Below the pieces are notes generated by a model. The model made no database searches. It was not told the origin of the DNA and worked only from the letters and a program-made list of their open reading frames with translations. Positions 32,100-43,850 of a stretch of DNA of 64,000 bases are shown here, one piece after another (the stretch's first letter is position 1; each line of letters begins with the position of its first letter). The stretch lies in contig NC_064831.1 of NCBI RefSeq assembly GCF_024166365.1, positions 54,065,768 to 54,129,767 of the forward strand, in the 5' to 3' direction. Position numbers and translations under genes: made by a program. The stretch is from Elephas maximus indicus (lineage: Eukaryota > Chordata > Mammalia > Proboscidea > Elephantidae).

Positions 32100-32434
32100 T
32101 GCTGAGGCTGCTTGCATACAACCAAATGCCTCATGGGATTTGGTCCCTTGGTTTGGTCATGGTTTCATGGAACATCTCAGTTAATTGGCCTAATAACCTG
32201 TTTAGTGCTTCTGTTCTACCTCCCAGTTCGTTGGGGAGTGTCTGGGCTCTTATAAGCTTGCAAGCTGCCATACAAGGCACAACAACTGGTCTCTGTTCAC
32301 AAAGAACAACAGAGGAAGGAGAGTCAGGAATAGAAGGAGGAAGTGGAATGTAAGGCTAATTGCCTCCACGAAAAACTGCTTCCTTTGCCATGAGTCCAGA
32401 AGAATTGGATGGTGCCTGGCTACCATTACTGAAC
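32100..32434 (+). mobile_element. L1 3' UTR (subfamily C), 5' block of a nest
   Basis: Contains L1 3' UTR modules in order (CTCTTATAAGCTTGCAAGCT, GTCCAGAAGAATTGGATGGT, CCTGGCTACCATTACTGAAC). It is interrupted at 32435 and resumes at 35583 with GTTTTGATCAAAGGTTCTAT. It is the oldest of three layers. Confidence 0.7.
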
Positions 32435-34096
32435 TTTTTTTTTTTTTTTTTCGGTGCTTTAGGTGAAAGTTTACAGCTCAAGTTAGTTGCTCATACAAAA
32501 ATTTATACACACATTTCTACGTGACCCTAGTTGCTATCCCTATAATGTGACAACACACTCCCCCTTTCCACCCTGGATTTCCAAAAAAAAAAAATTTTTT
32601 TTTTCTTCAACTAGCTCCTGTCCCTTTCTCCCTTCTCATCTCGCCTCCAGACAGGAGCTTCCCATTTAGTCTCTTCTAGCTACTTGAACTAAGAAGCACA
32701 CTCTTCACGAATAACACTTTATGTCTTATAGTCCGGTCTAATCTTTGTCTGAAGAGTTGGCTTCAGGACTGGTTTTACTTCTGGGTTAACAGAGTGTCCA
32801 GGGGCCATGTCTTCTGGGGTTCCTCTAATCTCAGTCAGACCATCAAGTCTGGTCTTTTTATGTGAATTTGAGTTCTGCATCCCACTTTTCTCCTGCTCCC
32901 TCAGGGACTCTCTGTTGTGTTCCCTGTCAGGGCAGTCATTGGTGGTAGCCAGGCACCATCTAGTTCTTCTGGTCTCAGGCTGGTGGAGTCTCTGGTTTAT
33001 GTGGCCCTTTTTGTCTCTTGGGCTAATATTTTCCTTGTGTCTTTGGTGTTCTTCATTTCCTTTTGCTTCAAGTGGGTTGGGACCAATTGATGCACTTAGA
33101 TGGCCGCTCACTAGCTTTTAAGACCCCAGATGCCACTCACCAAAGTGGGATGCAGAACATTTTCTTAATAAACTTTGTTACGTCAATTTATCGAGATGTT
33201 CCCTGAGACCATGGTCCCCAGACCCTCACCCCTGCTACTCTGTCCCTCGAAGGGTTTGGATGCGTTCAGGAAACTTAGCTTTTGGTTTAGTCTAGTTGTG
33301 CTGACTTCCTCTGTATTGTCTGTTGTTTTTCCCTTCACCTAAGATAATTCTTGTCTATCTAGTTAGTGAATACCCCTCTCCCTCCCTCCTCACTCTCGTA
33401 ACCATCAAAGAATGTTTTCTTCTGTGTTTAAACCTTTCCCTCAGTTCTTATAATAGTGGTCTCATACAATATTTGTCCTTTTGTAACTGACTAATTTCAC
33501 TCAGCGTAATGTCTTCCAGCTTCATCAATGTTGTGGCATGTTTTGTGGATTCATCATTGTTCTTTGTCTGTGTGTAGTATTCCATTGTGTGAATATACCA
33601 TAATTTGTTTTTATCCGTTCATCTGTTCCTGTCTTTTTGCTATTTCTGAACAGTGCTGCAATGAACATGGGTGTGCATATATCTGTTTGGAAGTAACGAA
33701 TCGATTTCCAAAGTGGTTATACCATTTTACATTCCCACCAGCAGTGTATAAGTATTCCAGTCTCTCCACAACCTCTTCAACATTTATTATTTTGTGTTTT
33801 TTGGATTAATGCTAGCCTTGTTGGGGTGAGATGGTATCTCATTGTAGTTTTAATCTGCATTTCTCTAATGGTTAATGATCCTGAGCATTTCCTCATGTAT
33901 CTGTTAGCTGCCCGAAGGTCTTCTTTGGTGAAGTGCCTGTTCATATCCTTTGCCCATTTTTTAATTGGGTTCTGTTTGTCATTGAAGTTTTGCACTATCT
34001 TATAGATTTTAGAGATTAGACCCTGATAAGATATATCGTAGCCAAAATCTTTTTCCCTGTCTGTAGGCTGTCTTTTTACTCTTTTGGTAAAGTCTT
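32435..34096 (-). mobile_element. 5'-truncated L1 (subfamily A), 3' block of middle layer
   Basis: Starts with a T17 run and CGGTGCTTTAGGTGAAAGTT. It spans a whole 3' UTR and the ORF2 C-terminal coding region in antisense. The minus-strand frame 33995-33777 encodes [15 protein letters not shown] and later TQNNKC, the segment just upstream of the Cys/His motif. Flanking ACTGAAC (32428-32434) and ATTGAAC (35576-35582) are probably its target duplication. Interrupted at 34097. Confidence 0.88.
33777..33995 (-). pseudogene. L1 ORF2 C-terminal fragment
   Basis: A 72-codon open stretch similar to residues of the full-length ORF2 at about 52150-52345 (shared [36 protein letters not shown]). It is a fragment of a dead copy without start, EN or RT domains. 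Confidence 0.85.
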
Positions 34097-35123
34097 TTTT
34101 TTTTTTCCAATTTTTATTGTGCTTTAGGTGAAAGTTTACAAATCAAGTCAGTCTCTGGTACAAAAATTTATATACGCCTTGCTATATACTCCTGGTTGCT
34201 CTCCCCCTAATGAGACAGCACACTCCTTCTCTCCAACCCTGTATTTCCGTGTCCATTCAGCCAGCTTCTGTCCCCCTCTGCTTCCTCATTTCCCCTCCAG
34301 ACAGGAGCTGCCCACATATTCTCATGCATCTACTTGGTTCAAGAAGCTCACTCCTTACCAGTATCATTTTCTATCTTATAGTCCAGTCCAATCCCTGTCT
34401 GAAGAGTTGGCTTTGGGAATGGTTCCTATCCTGGGCTAACAGAAGGTCTGGGGACCATGACCTCCGGGGTCCTTCTAGTCTCCGTCAAACCATTAAGTCT
34501 GGTCTTTTTACGAGAATTTGAGGTCTGCATCCCACTGATCTTCTGCTCCCTCAGGGATTCTCTGTTGTCTTCCCTATCAGGGCAGTCATCGGCTGTAGCC
34601 AGGCACCATCTAGTTCTTCTGGTCTCAGGCTGATGTAGTCTTTGATTTATGTGGCCTTTTCTGTCTCTTGGGCTCATAATTACCTTGTGTCTTTGGTGTT
34701 CTTCATTCTTCTTTGCTCCAGGGGGGTTGAGACAATTGATGCATCTTAGATGGCCTCTTGCTAGCATTTAAAACCTCAGACACCACTCTCCAAAGTGGGA
34801 TGCAAAATGTTTTCTTAATAGATTTTATTATACCAATTGATCTAGATGTCCCCTGAAACTATGGTCCCCAAACCCCTGCCCCTGCTACACTGGCCTCTGA
34901 AGCATTCAGTTTATTCAGGAGACTTCTTTGCTTTTGGTTTAGTCCAGTTGTGCTGACCTCTCCTGTAATGAGTGTTGTCTTGTCCTTCACCTAAAATAGT
35001 TCTGGTCTACCCCTCTCCCTCCCCACTCTCATAACCATCAAAGAATATTTTATTCTCTGTTTAAACTATTTCTTTAGTTCTTATAGTAGTGGTCCCATAC
35101 AATATTTGTTCTTTTGCAACTAG
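34097..35123 (-). mobile_element. 5'-truncated L1 (subfamily A), innermost layer
   Basis: Starts with a T run and CCAATTTTTATTGTGCTTTA and ends near TTTGTTCTTTTGCAACTA, so only the 3' UTR and a few ORF2 bases remain. It lies inside the middle-layer L1. Flanks TTTGGTAAAGTCTT (34083-34096) and TTTGATGAAGTCTT (35124-35137) match 12 of 14 and are ORF2 sequence of the host L1. Confidence 0.9.
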
Positions 35124-35137
35124 TTTGATGAAGTCTT

Positions 35138-35575
35138 CAGATGAGCATAAGTATCTGACGTTTAGGAGCTTCCAGTTATCTAGTTTCTCTTCTGGTGTTT
35201 GTTATGTTTTGAGTTCTGTTTATGCCCTGTATTAGGGCTTCTAGTGTTCTCCCTATTTTTTTCCATGATCTTTATCATTTTAGATTTTATATTTAGATCT
35301 TTGACCCATTTAGATTTTATATTTACATCTTTGATCCACTTTGAGTTAGTTTTTGTGCATGGTGGGAGGTATGGGTCTTGTTTCATTTTTTTACAGGTGG
35401 ATATCCAGTTACACCAACATCATTTGTTAAAGAGATTGTCTTTTCCCCATTTGATGGGCTTTGGGCCTCTGTCAAATATCAGCTGCTCATAGGTGGATGA
35501 ATTTACATCTGGATTCTCAGTTCTGTTCCATTTGTCTATGTATCTGTTGCTGTACCAGTACCAGGCTCTTTTTGT
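35138..35575 (-). mobile_element. Middle-layer L1, 5' block (ORF2 remnant)
   Basis: Continues the L1 that begins at 32435: CAGATGAGCATAAGTATCTG is the reverse of the ORF2 block found at about 52010 in the full-length copy. It stops at CCAGTACCAGGCTCTTTTTG, the 5' truncation point. It contains a 68-codon minus-strand relic near 35180-35386. Confidence 0.85.
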
Positions 35576-35582
35576 ATTGAAC

Positions 35583-36037
35583 GTTTTGATCAAAGGTTCT
35601 ATAGAACAGAATAGAATTTCAAATTCGCATAGGCTCCAGATTTACTGAAGCCATGGAGGCTGGATGAACCCCTGAAATTATTGCCCTGAGACAATCTTTA
35701 AACATTAAACCCAAAATGTCCCCTGAAGTCTTCTTAAAACTTAACAGTAGTTTAGCTTAACTAGTAAAGTTGGTGCTTTGAGCATTGTGCTCTTTTAAGA
35801 TCTATCTATATGTAGTCATATTGACAACAGCAACTCAAAAGCTCAGATAGGAAACTCAGGGGGCAGTGAGTTTATGTTAATATGGGAGGAACAACTCAGA
35901 AAAGGAGGGTGAGAATGGTTGCCCAAATGAAAGAATGTGATCAATGTCACTGAATTGTACATGTAGAAACTATTGAAGTGGTGTGTGTTCTACTGTGTAT
36001 ATTCTCAACGACAGCAAAAATAAAATAAATTGTTAAA
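35583..36037 (+). mobile_element. L1 3' end (subfamily C), 3' block of the nest
   Basis: Resumes the oldest layer and ends GCAAAAATAAAATAAATTGT. It is collinear with 27170-27545 through ATTGCCCTGAGACAATCTTT, TTTAGCTTAACTAGTAAAGT and GGGTGAGAATGGTTGCC. Confidence 0.78.
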
Positions 36038-36049
36038 AAAAGTTAATGA

Positions 36050-36746
36050 CATCTACCTCAATTGGCATAACATAGTTTATAAAGAAAATGTTCTACATTC
36101 TACTTTGGTGAGTAGCATCTGGGGTCTTAAAAGCCTGTGAGTGGCCATCTGAGATACTCCACTGGTCTCACCCTTTCGGGAGCAAGGAGGAATGAAGAAA
36201 CCTAAAGACACAAGGGAAAGATTAGTCCAAAGGACTAGTGGACAACAACTACCATGGCCTCCACCAGACTGAGTCCAGCACAACTAGACGGTACCCAGCT
36301 ACCATCACTAACTGCTCTGACAGGGATCACAATAGAGGAGTTCTGGACAGAGCTGAAGAAAAATGTAGAACAAAATTCTAACTCACAAAAAAAGACCAGA
36401 CTTACTGGCCTGACAGAGACTGGGGATATCCTGAGCGTATGGCCCCTGGACACCCTTATCGCTCAGTAATAAAGTCACTCCTGAGGTTCACCGTTCATCC
36501 AAAGGTTAGACAGGCCCATAAAACAAAATGAAACTAAAGGGACACACCAGCCCAGGGGCAAGGACTAGAACACAGGAGGGGACAGGAAAGCTGGTAATAC
36601 GGAACTCAAGGTCTAGAAGGGAGAGTGTTGACATGTCATGGGGTTATTAACCAATGTCATAAAACAATATGTGTACTAACCATTTAATGAGGAGCTAGTT
36701 TGTTCTGTTCTGTAAACTTTTGTCTAAAGTACAATCTAAAAAAAAG
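36050..36746 (+). mobile_element. 5'-truncated L1 3' UTR (subfamily B) with 10-bp duplication
   Basis: Perfect AAGTTAATGA repeats at 36040-36049 and 36747-36756 flank a 697-bp 3' UTR ending GTCTAAAGTACAATCTAAAA. It landed in the poly-A end of the subfamily C element, so it is younger than that element. Confidence 0.92.
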
Positions 36747-36756
36747 AAGTTAATGA

Positions 36757-37330
36757 GTGTGATAAAGGGGAGGTTCAAGGTGCTATGAAAGGTTTAAGGT
36801 GAGAGACCTAATTTGTTCTGGAAGCAGGGGCGGGCATGCATACTAGGTGTCCTTTAAGTTGAGATCTAATGTATTAGGAGTTAACTACAAAGAAGCAGAC
36901 TGGGTGGGTCGTGGGGTGGAAAAATGGCCATTCTAGATAGAGGAATTGTGTCCAGGTCCCATAGCAGGCAGGAGGGAGCCTGCACGTTCAAGGAACGCAG
37001 GGTGCACAGGCCTGGGTGTCAGGAGTACAGTGAGCAATGGGTCCAAAGGCTGAAGCAGCAGAAGGAGCTGAGTCATGAGGGCCCCTGGGGACATGGTCAA
37101 GATTTTTTACTTTAAGATGAGAGGCAGGAAACAAACAGTGGATTTGCTTTTACTTTAAGAAATGCTGCTTAGCCAAAGAAATAAACTACCATCAATTAGA
37201 AAAAAAAAAAAAAAGACATTAATTGAGCAGCAATGGCCCTGCACACAGCTGTGAGCTGAGCAGAGTGCCTGCGGCAGCCCATGCCTGCCAGAGATGGGTG
37301 GGGAGCACAAGAAGACGCAAGCTCAATCTT
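36757..37330. other. No recognised feature; poly-A near 37200
   Basis: The composition suggests an old repeat (GAGGCAGGAAACAAACAGTG, AGAAATGCTGCTTAGCC) but I cannot assign it. A17 run at about 37199-37215. Confidence 0.35.
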
Positions 37331-37342
37331 CCTGTCACTCTC

Positions 37343-37824
37343 TGTCATGGATTGAACTGTGTCCCCCCAAAATATCTGTCAACTTGGCTGGGTCATGATT
37401 CCCTTTTATGACTGTATGATTGTCTACTATTTTATCTTCTGATATGATTTCCCTGTGTGTTGTAAATCCTATCACTATAATGTAATAAGATGGATTAGTG
37501 GCAGTTATGTTGATGAAGTCTACAAGATTAGACAGTGTCTTAAACCAGTCTCTTTTGAGATATAAAAGAGCAAAGTGAGCAGAGAGACATGCGGACCTCA
37601 TACCACCAGGAAAGGAACGCTGGGAGCAGAGTGCATCCTTTGAACCTGAGGTTCCTGCACTGAGATGCTCCCAGACCAAGGGAAGACCAATGACAAGGAC
37701 CTTCCTCCAGAGCCGACAGAGAGAGAGACTTCTAGTCTACTGGACTATGAGAGAATAAACTTCTCTTTGTTAAAACCATCCACTTGTGGCATTTCTGTTA
37801 TAGCAGCACTAGATGACTAAGACA
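37343..37824 (+). mobile_element. MaLR-type solo LTR
   Basis: Starts TGTCATGGATTGAACTGTGT and ends AGCACTAGATGACTAAGACA. An AATAAA signal lies at 37753-37758 (GAGAATAAACTTCTC), where the LTR polyadenylation site is expected. Flanking CTCTC and TTCTC match 4 of 5. Same family as 4836-5341 and 22819-23406, but in the opposite orientation. Confidence 0.85.
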
Positions 37825-38680
37825 TTCTCCCTCTCCCCTTGTGTTCACCCAGGTCCTCTGAGAAGCAGACACTGAGATGGAATTAGAAGTGCAAGAGACT
37901 TTCGGGAGGAAACACTTGTGTGGGAATAAAGGAGGCAGGCAGCAGAACTAGGCAAGGGAGAGCTTTGAGGCCAATGCAGGCCTGACACCTGAGAAAGGAG
38001 AGAAGGAAGGAGGAGACTTGAGTGTAGCGCTGCTCTGAGAGAGTCTTAGCCAGGAGGATGAGGAGCCCCAGAGCTAAGATTCCATTAGCAGGGTCCCGCA
38101 TGAGACAGTAATGCCCTGGCTCTAGAGCCCCCCACCTTCTGCCATCCTCAGTCACTCCTGAAGGCAGTGGCCCCAGCGTGAGTGCTGTGGTGGATCCAGA
38201 TGGTGCTGGCTAACAGCACTCCTCCCCACAGGTTCTCTCTTGAAGGGGGGTCTGGGTGGCACACCTCCATGACTGCCACGTTCTTCTCACCTTTCCTTCC
38301 TCCCCTCATTCCTTCCTACCCTCCTTTCTCTCCTCAGATCTTTTGTAAGCATGCTGTGTGCCTGGAACATGGGGGCTTCACAGATGAACCCTACACAGTC
38401 CTTTCCTCAAAGGACTCCCAATCCAGGATTTTCATTCCCATTCACACATAGAAACCTTGCATATTGCTTCCTCAGGCTGCCCAGCCCCTCTGGACAGACC
38501 CTGCAGACACCTCCACTGCCCACAGACAAGCACCACCAGCCCCTAGCGCCTGCTCAAGGGGGCAAAGCGCGTAGACAAGCCAAGCAGCCACATCAAGGAA
38601 GCTCTCGGTTTGGGGTAAGTATACTTGTAGATTTCAACGGCAACATAATTCTTTCCCTATCCCTCCTCACCTTCTAACAC
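37825..38680. other. No recognised feature; pyrimidine-rich patch
   Basis: Pyrimidine-rich near 38280-38335 (CTTTCCTTCCTCCCCTCATT). Open frames up to 108 codons with no known motif. Confidence 0.4.
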
Positions 38681-38681
38681 G

Positions 38682-38884
38682 CTGTTGTTAGGTGTGGTTG
38701 AGTCGATTCTGACTCATAGCGACACCACGTGACAGAGTAGAACTGTCCCACAGGATTTGCCTAGGCTGTAATCTTTACCGAAGCAGATCACCAGATCTTT
38801 CTCCTACAGAGCTGCTGGGTAGGTTTGAATCACCGGCCTTTCAGCAGCAGCCAAGGGCTTAACCACTGTGCCACCAGAGCTCCT
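38682..38884 (-). mobile_element. AfroSINE (long-body form)
   Basis: From CTGTTGTTAGGTGTGGTTGA through AGTCGATTCTGACTCATAGC to the head GTGCCACCAGAGCTCC. The B box (GGTTTGAATC complement) is drifted. Confidence 0.9.
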
Positions 38885-38889
38885 TTCTA

Positions 38890-39730
38890 ATCCACCTGCT
38901 CCCCTAAAATTATGAATGCTTTTTTGGATATGTAATAAAACCAGAATATTTCTTTTCTTTTTTTAATTTTATTTATACACACATGCTTTCTGCAACCATA
39001 GCAAAGTTACGGTGTCCCAAACGTTATACACTGGGCACCAGCACCAACTCCTGAGTAAAATGAGACCCAGGGCTTCCAATGCCCCAGGGTGCCTGGAATA
39101 CAAAGCCCTACAAAGATGCCAGTCTTTGCTCTGGCAGGCACATGGTGTGCCTGACCTTACACACCCTCAATAGTCAGTGCCAGGCCAGGCCAGGCCCACG
39201 GTTCCACCCCCAGGGGTATCCAGAATTTGCATACGAAACAAGAAGGCAAAGCACTTACTCTTTAAGTGAAGAACTAAATATGTTCATACCCAAAACAAGA
39301 AAGTAGGGTGGGAGACAAATAGTCCAAGTCCTCCATTTACTTCTTTAAAGAGTTCCATACACCTTTTGAGGCAAACAGCACAGGAGTTGGATGAAAAGAC
39401 AAAGCTTCAGATAACCACCCTCTCTGCACCCGGACTCTGGACAGGGCCGTGTCTCCAGCCTCCCTAGCGGGGTTCCCTAATCCCAGAGACCCTCTGGAGG
39501 GGTGGGAAAAAGATGGCCAGTTGAGAGTTCCCTACCCAGGTTAGGACAGCACTGGACGTTGATGTGATGGAGGAAAACCCCTCATGCTTTCTCCTGTATC
39601 TGCTGAACCAGACACCACGTAGGTGTGTTAGAGATGAAGAGGTGAAAGGTGGTCCCAGTTCCCAAAGGCCCTCCACCCAGAAGCCAGGCAGCCAGCGTCG
39701 AGTCCCACTATCGGACATGCTCAGCCTGCT
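38890..39730. other. No recognised feature (intergenic)
   Basis: An AT-rich patch near 38930-38990, otherwise unique-looking. No exon recognised. Confidence 0.4.
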
Positions 39731-39739
39731 CTCAGGACA

Positions 39740-40014
39740 CCCTTGTGGCTGTTAGCTGGCATCATGTTGGCCCCCAGCTCACAGCCACTCCGTGCACAAA
39801 CCAACAAAACGCTGCCAGGTCCTGTGCCATCCCCAGGCTTGGTTGCAGATCAGGCTGTTGTGATCCGTAGGGTTTCATCAGCTGTGCAGCATTGTAGCAA
39901 CACACAAAAGTTCACTGACAGAAGGCTGGTGGCTGCGCATGAGGTACACTGGCTGGGAATAGAACCTGGGTCTCCTGCATGGAAGGTGAAAACTCTACCA
40001 CTGAACCACAAATG
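39740..40014 (-). mobile_element. tRNA-Gly-derived SINE with RTE-like tail
   Basis: On the minus strand the head resembles tRNA-Gly (GTGGTTCAGTGGTAGAGTTT, then a B-box-like GGTTCTATTC). The tail resembles the RTE LINE 3' end (GATGGCACAGGACCTGGCAG complement near 39820). It is a different SINE family from the common AfroSINE and pairs with 56584-56918. Confidence 0.75.
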
Positions 40015-40049
40015 TCCCCATCAGGGTACCATCACATAATTAACAAATC

Positions 40050-40245
40050 CCGTATGTTTACAAAGTCCTTCCAAGTTGACAGAACTCCTTATCAAAGTTA
40101 GTGTCAACGAGGTACTCATGACGAGTAACATTGGTATTATCTTGTCATTTCACAGAAAAGAAAATTAAGGCCCAGAAAGGTTGAATGATAAGGCCAAGGT
40201 CCAAGAGCCGTCAAGCAGCAGCGTCAGGACATAGCACAGGCATTT
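40050..40245 (-). repeat. MIR SINE remnant
   Basis: CTTGTCATTTCACAGAAAAG, AATTAAGGCCCAGAAAGGTT and GGCCAAGGTCCAAGAGCCGT are antisense MIR. Confidence 0.7.
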
Positions 40246-40440
40246 GGGCTCCGAGTGGTGAAATATAAAAAAGACTGTTAAGAACTAAAAATGGAATTGA
40301 GGGAAGACATAGGACCTCCTTCTCTCAATTTGGAATGAGCGGAATAAACCCAAGTGCAGTCTCACCTGGGAGCAGGACGACGGCCCAGAGAGCTTTTTAA
40401 ACTCTGTCCAGCCTCTGGGTTTAAATCCAGAGACAGCAAG

Positions 40441-40632
40441 GGCGAGGAGGCAAGAGGGGACAGGAAAGCTGGTAACGGGGAACCCAAGGCTGAGAAAGGG
40501 AGAGTGCTGCCATGTCATGGGCTTGGCAGCCAATGACACAAAACGATATGTATATTAATTGTTCAATGAGAAACAAGTTTGCTCTGTAAACCTTCATCTA
40601 AAGTATAATTAAAAAAAATATTTTTAATCATA
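40441..40632 (+). mobile_element. 5'-truncated L1 3' end (subfamily B)
   Basis: GAGGGGACAGGAAAGCTGGT, then TAAACCTTCATCTAAAGTAT and a poly-A tail. About 190 bp remain. Confidence 0.82.
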
Positions 40633-40636
40633 CGTT

Positions 40637-40795
40637 GTTGTCGTTATGTACCATGGAGTCAGTTCTGACTCATAGCAACCTTATAGGACAGAGTAGAACT
40701 GCTCCATACGGTTTCCAAGGAGCGGCTAGTGGATTCGAACTGTCGACCTTTTGGTTAACAGCTTGAGCTCTTAACCACTGTGCCACCAGAGCTCC
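40637..40795 (-). mobile_element. AfroSINE
   Basis: Reads GTTGTCGTTATGTACCATGG, AGTCAGTTCTGACTCATAGC, to head TGTGCCACCAGAGCTCC. It adjoins the poly-A of the preceding L1, a favoured landing site. Confidence 0.9.
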
Positions 40796-40799
40796 AAAA

Positions 40800-41036
40800 A
40801 AATCGTATAAATGAGACCAAATGGCCAATAATTACTCGAAAGCATAGATGAGAAGGTTGTGGGGCAGTGAGACTAGTTTATTGGAGACAGAACAACTAGA
40901 ACGGAAATAATGAGAACATTGATGCAACGTGAAGAATGTAACCAACGTCACTGAACAATATGTGTAGATTGTTGAATGGGAACCTGTTTTACTGTGTACT
41001 TTCATCAAAAATACAATAAAATATTTTTTCAAAAAA
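40800..41036 (+). mobile_element. L1 3' end (subfamily C-like)
   Basis: GAACATTGATGCAACGTGAA, GTAACCAACGTCACTGAACA and a final ACAATAAAATATTTTTTC. Collinear in outline with 27170-27545 but more diverged. Confidence 0.65.
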
Positions 41037-41139
41037 GTACCGTACTGTATAGTATGTGGTTCTCCAGGACGCTTTTTTTTTTTTTTTTTTCCCACTCAAC
41101 CCTGTGTTTCTCCAGGGAAACGAGAGAAGAATATGGATT

Positions 41140-41340
41140 TGGGGGCAGGCAAAGCTGGGCTGGCATCCAGACTCCAAGTACTCCAGCTGTGTGACTGCAT
41201 TCAGGTGCCTTAACTCTGCTGCCCCTCAGCTTCCTCATCTGTTAAATGGGCTCTCACTTTCCTTACAAGTTTATGAAAAGGGTTAAATGAGATGCTGTAT
41301 GTGAAATGTTCCCATTTCAGAGCACGTTCTTAAACATTAT
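41140..41340 (+). repeat. MIR SINE remnant
   Basis: CATCCAGACTCCAAGTACTC, CTCAGCTTCCTCATCTGTTA and AATGGGCTCTCACTTTCC are MIR phrases. Confidence 0.72.
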
Positions 41341-41925
41341 TGCAAGCTTTTTCTTCTTTCGTTTTCTCTCTAGCTCAGTGGCAGAGGATCACTGATCCAC
41401 AGGGGGAAAAACACAAAATCTTCTACCTAGATAATAAAATCAACTGTTTTTTAGACTTAGAACTGGGAACGTGACTTTTATTCAGTAAGTAAAGAAATTA
41501 CTAAAATATGTACTTTGGCTATCTATTATGACTTGCCAAGGATAGAAGAGGGAGAGAAGAGAAACTAGTGGCAGAGAGGAAAAAAAAAAACAAACAACAG
41601 CATCTTAGAAATCATTAATGGAAAGTCACCGTGTTTCTGCTTTTTGAAATGTCAGTTAACCATTGTTCACAGCTTTACAACTGCTCCAATCCCTAAGCCT
41701 GTTAAAGTTTACTTAGAATGGCTCATCTCAGTAGAACACCATTGAAGATATTATTCTTTAGGGTGTAGCAACAGTGAACAGGACAATGTCAGGATGAAAT
41801 CAAGCTGGGAAACAGATACAAAGAACATTCTGCAAGACTGTGCCAGATGAAATTTCTTCCAATATCCCAGTCTTCAATTTAGTTTTTTTCACATGTACCT
41901 ACTTCGGTTGTCTGTGGGGCACAGT
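41341..41925. other. No recognised feature (intergenic)
   Basis: AT-moderate unique-looking sequence with an A-rich run near 41580. Confidence 0.4.
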
Positions 41926-41930
41926 GCTAA

Positions 41931-42590
41931 TTTTTTTTTTATTGTACTTTAGATGAAGGTTTACAGAACAAACTAGCTTCTCATTAAACAGTTAGTACAC
42001 ATATTGTTTTATGACATTGGTTAATAACCCCACAACATGTCAACACTCTCCCTTCTTGACCCTGGGTTCCCTATTACCAGCTTTCCTGTCCCCTCCTGCT
42101 TTCTAGTCCTTGCCCCTGGGCTGGTGTGCCCCTTTAGTCTCATTTTGTTTTATGGGCCTGTCTAATCTTTGAATGAAGGGTGAACCTCAGCAGTGATTTC
42201 ATTTTTGAGCTAAAAGGGTATCCGTAGGCCATACTCTCAGGGTTTCTCCAGTCTCTGTCAGGCCAGTAAGTCTGGTCTTTTTTTGAGTGAGAATTTTGTT
42301 CGACATTTTTCTCTAGCTCTGTCTGGGTCTCTCTATTGTGATGCCTGTCAGAACAGTCGGTGGTGGTAGCCAGGCAGCATCAGGTTGTACTGGACTCAGT
42401 CTGGTGGAGGCCATGTTAGTTGTGGTCCATTAGTCCTTTGGACTAATCTTTCCCTTGTATGTTTAGTTTTCTCCATTCTCGTTCAGTCCCAAAGGGGTGA
42501 GACCAGTGGAGTATCTTAGATGGCCACTCACAGGCTTTTAAGACCCCAGATACCACTCGCCAAAGTAGAATGTAGAACGTTTTCATTTGT
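41931..42590 (-). mobile_element. 5'-truncated L1 3' UTR (subfamily B)
   Basis: Starts with T10 and ATTGTACTTTAGATGAAGGT and ends near ACCACTCGCCAAAGTAGAAT. It is essentially the reverse complement of 36050-36746 over its full length. Confidence 0.9.
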
Positions 42591-42599
42591 GGTTAACCT

Positions 42600-43275
42600 T
42601 TTATGGTATGGCCTTCATTTGCTTCCAGGAAAAAAAAAAAAAAAAACCTTTGGTTAATAAATATGTACATGGAAAAGGCAAATGCAGTCTGAGATCTGGA
42701 GTCAGAAAAGTCAGTGAGACTGACATTAAAACACAGCGCACTAAAATATTTATGTGTGTACTTGTGAAATATTGATGCGGCATCCTGCAAACACACAGGC
42801 AAACGCCCTGGGGCAGGGCACCCCCGGACCTCGCTAAAGAACTGCCCTTTAACCGAGTAGTTTTCATCACTGGGAATGCTCCGTTTACCTCAGAGCACAC
42901 ACTGTTGTCCTTTCAACCTTGAAGTGTCAGCTGGTCAACACATCTTCAGAGCCAACAGAACACACCTGGTTCCCTTGGGCCAGCTGCTGCCACTCATCCT
43001 CAGCCACCTGTCAGCAGAGAGGCCACAGGGACTGGGGCCTGTAAGGGAGGGGCATGGGTGTCTGGCTGTTGGGCAGAAGGCTTCTGAGGTGAGAATGCAG
43101 AATGTGTGTCCTCAAAGGGCCCCTCTGTCCAGCCTAGCCTCTGGTTCCCAAGGGATTCTGGGAAACCCAGCAGATGCCATCAAACACTACAGAAGTGGGC
43201 TGAGCAAAATCGAGCAACAGAGCTTTATGTAACCTAGATGAGAGGAAGGCTGGGAGGAGCAGTCTGTGGGCAGGA
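42600..43275. other. No recognised feature; poly-A near 42630
   Basis: A 118-codon open frame (from about 42876) has no recognisable motif. Nothing else supported. Confidence 0.4.
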
Positions 43276-43279
43276 TGGC

Positions 43280-43420
43280 GGAGACCTTGATTCCCAGGAC
43301 TTTTGGAGTGTGGTCACCTTTAGGGTAGGGACCATGCCTGTCCTGCTCTCTGTTCTAACCCAGAACCCAGAACAGTGCCAGGCCCAGAGTGGGAGCCCAA
43401 CACTGTGGTTCAGTGATAGG
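43280..43420 (+). repeat. L2 LINE remnant (tentative)
   Basis: GTAGGGACCATGCCTGTCCT and AGAACAGTGCCAGGCCCAGA resemble the L2 3' end. Confidence 0.55.
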
Positions 43421-43568
43421 GAGCTGGCTACTGAGGTGTCCAAGGGCAGTGTCTTTATTGTGACAAGATGGGCAGAAACAAGTGTGATAATTTCATCCAC
43501 TTCCAAAAATGAAGAATGAAACAGGGAGCAGCACAAATGGATGAGAACTTGTTAAAAATGAGGCAAAG

Positions 43569-43674
43569 GTGGTTGGCAGGCAATGCCATAGATCAATATG
43601 CGAGTTAATTGTTTAATGAGAAACTATTTTGCTCTGTAAACCTTCATCTAAAGCACAATAAATTAAAAAAAAAA
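43569..43674 (+). mobile_element. 5'-truncated L1 3' end (subfamily B) with duplication
   Basis: TAAACCTTCATCTAAAGCAC and poly-A, 106 bp, flanked by AAAATGAGGCAAAG (43555-43568) and AAAATTAGGCAAAG (43675-43688), 13 of 14 identical. Confidence 0.85.
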
Positions 43675-43850
43675 AAAATTAGGCAAAGTGAACAGTCTAT
43701 TCATTTCCTGAATGGTCTACCACAGTCCATCAAACTGAAGAAATGAGCTCTGTACCAGGCATTAGGAAGTCTGAGGTTTCCTCGGACTTATTCATGAACT
43801 TGCTGTGTGGTCACGTCCTCTCTCTTCAATAAAATGTAGTGGTTGGGCTG

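Noticed and set aside
36254..36469. 71-codon plus-strand ORF
   Set aside because: Lies entirely within a truncated L1 3' UTR (subfamily B).
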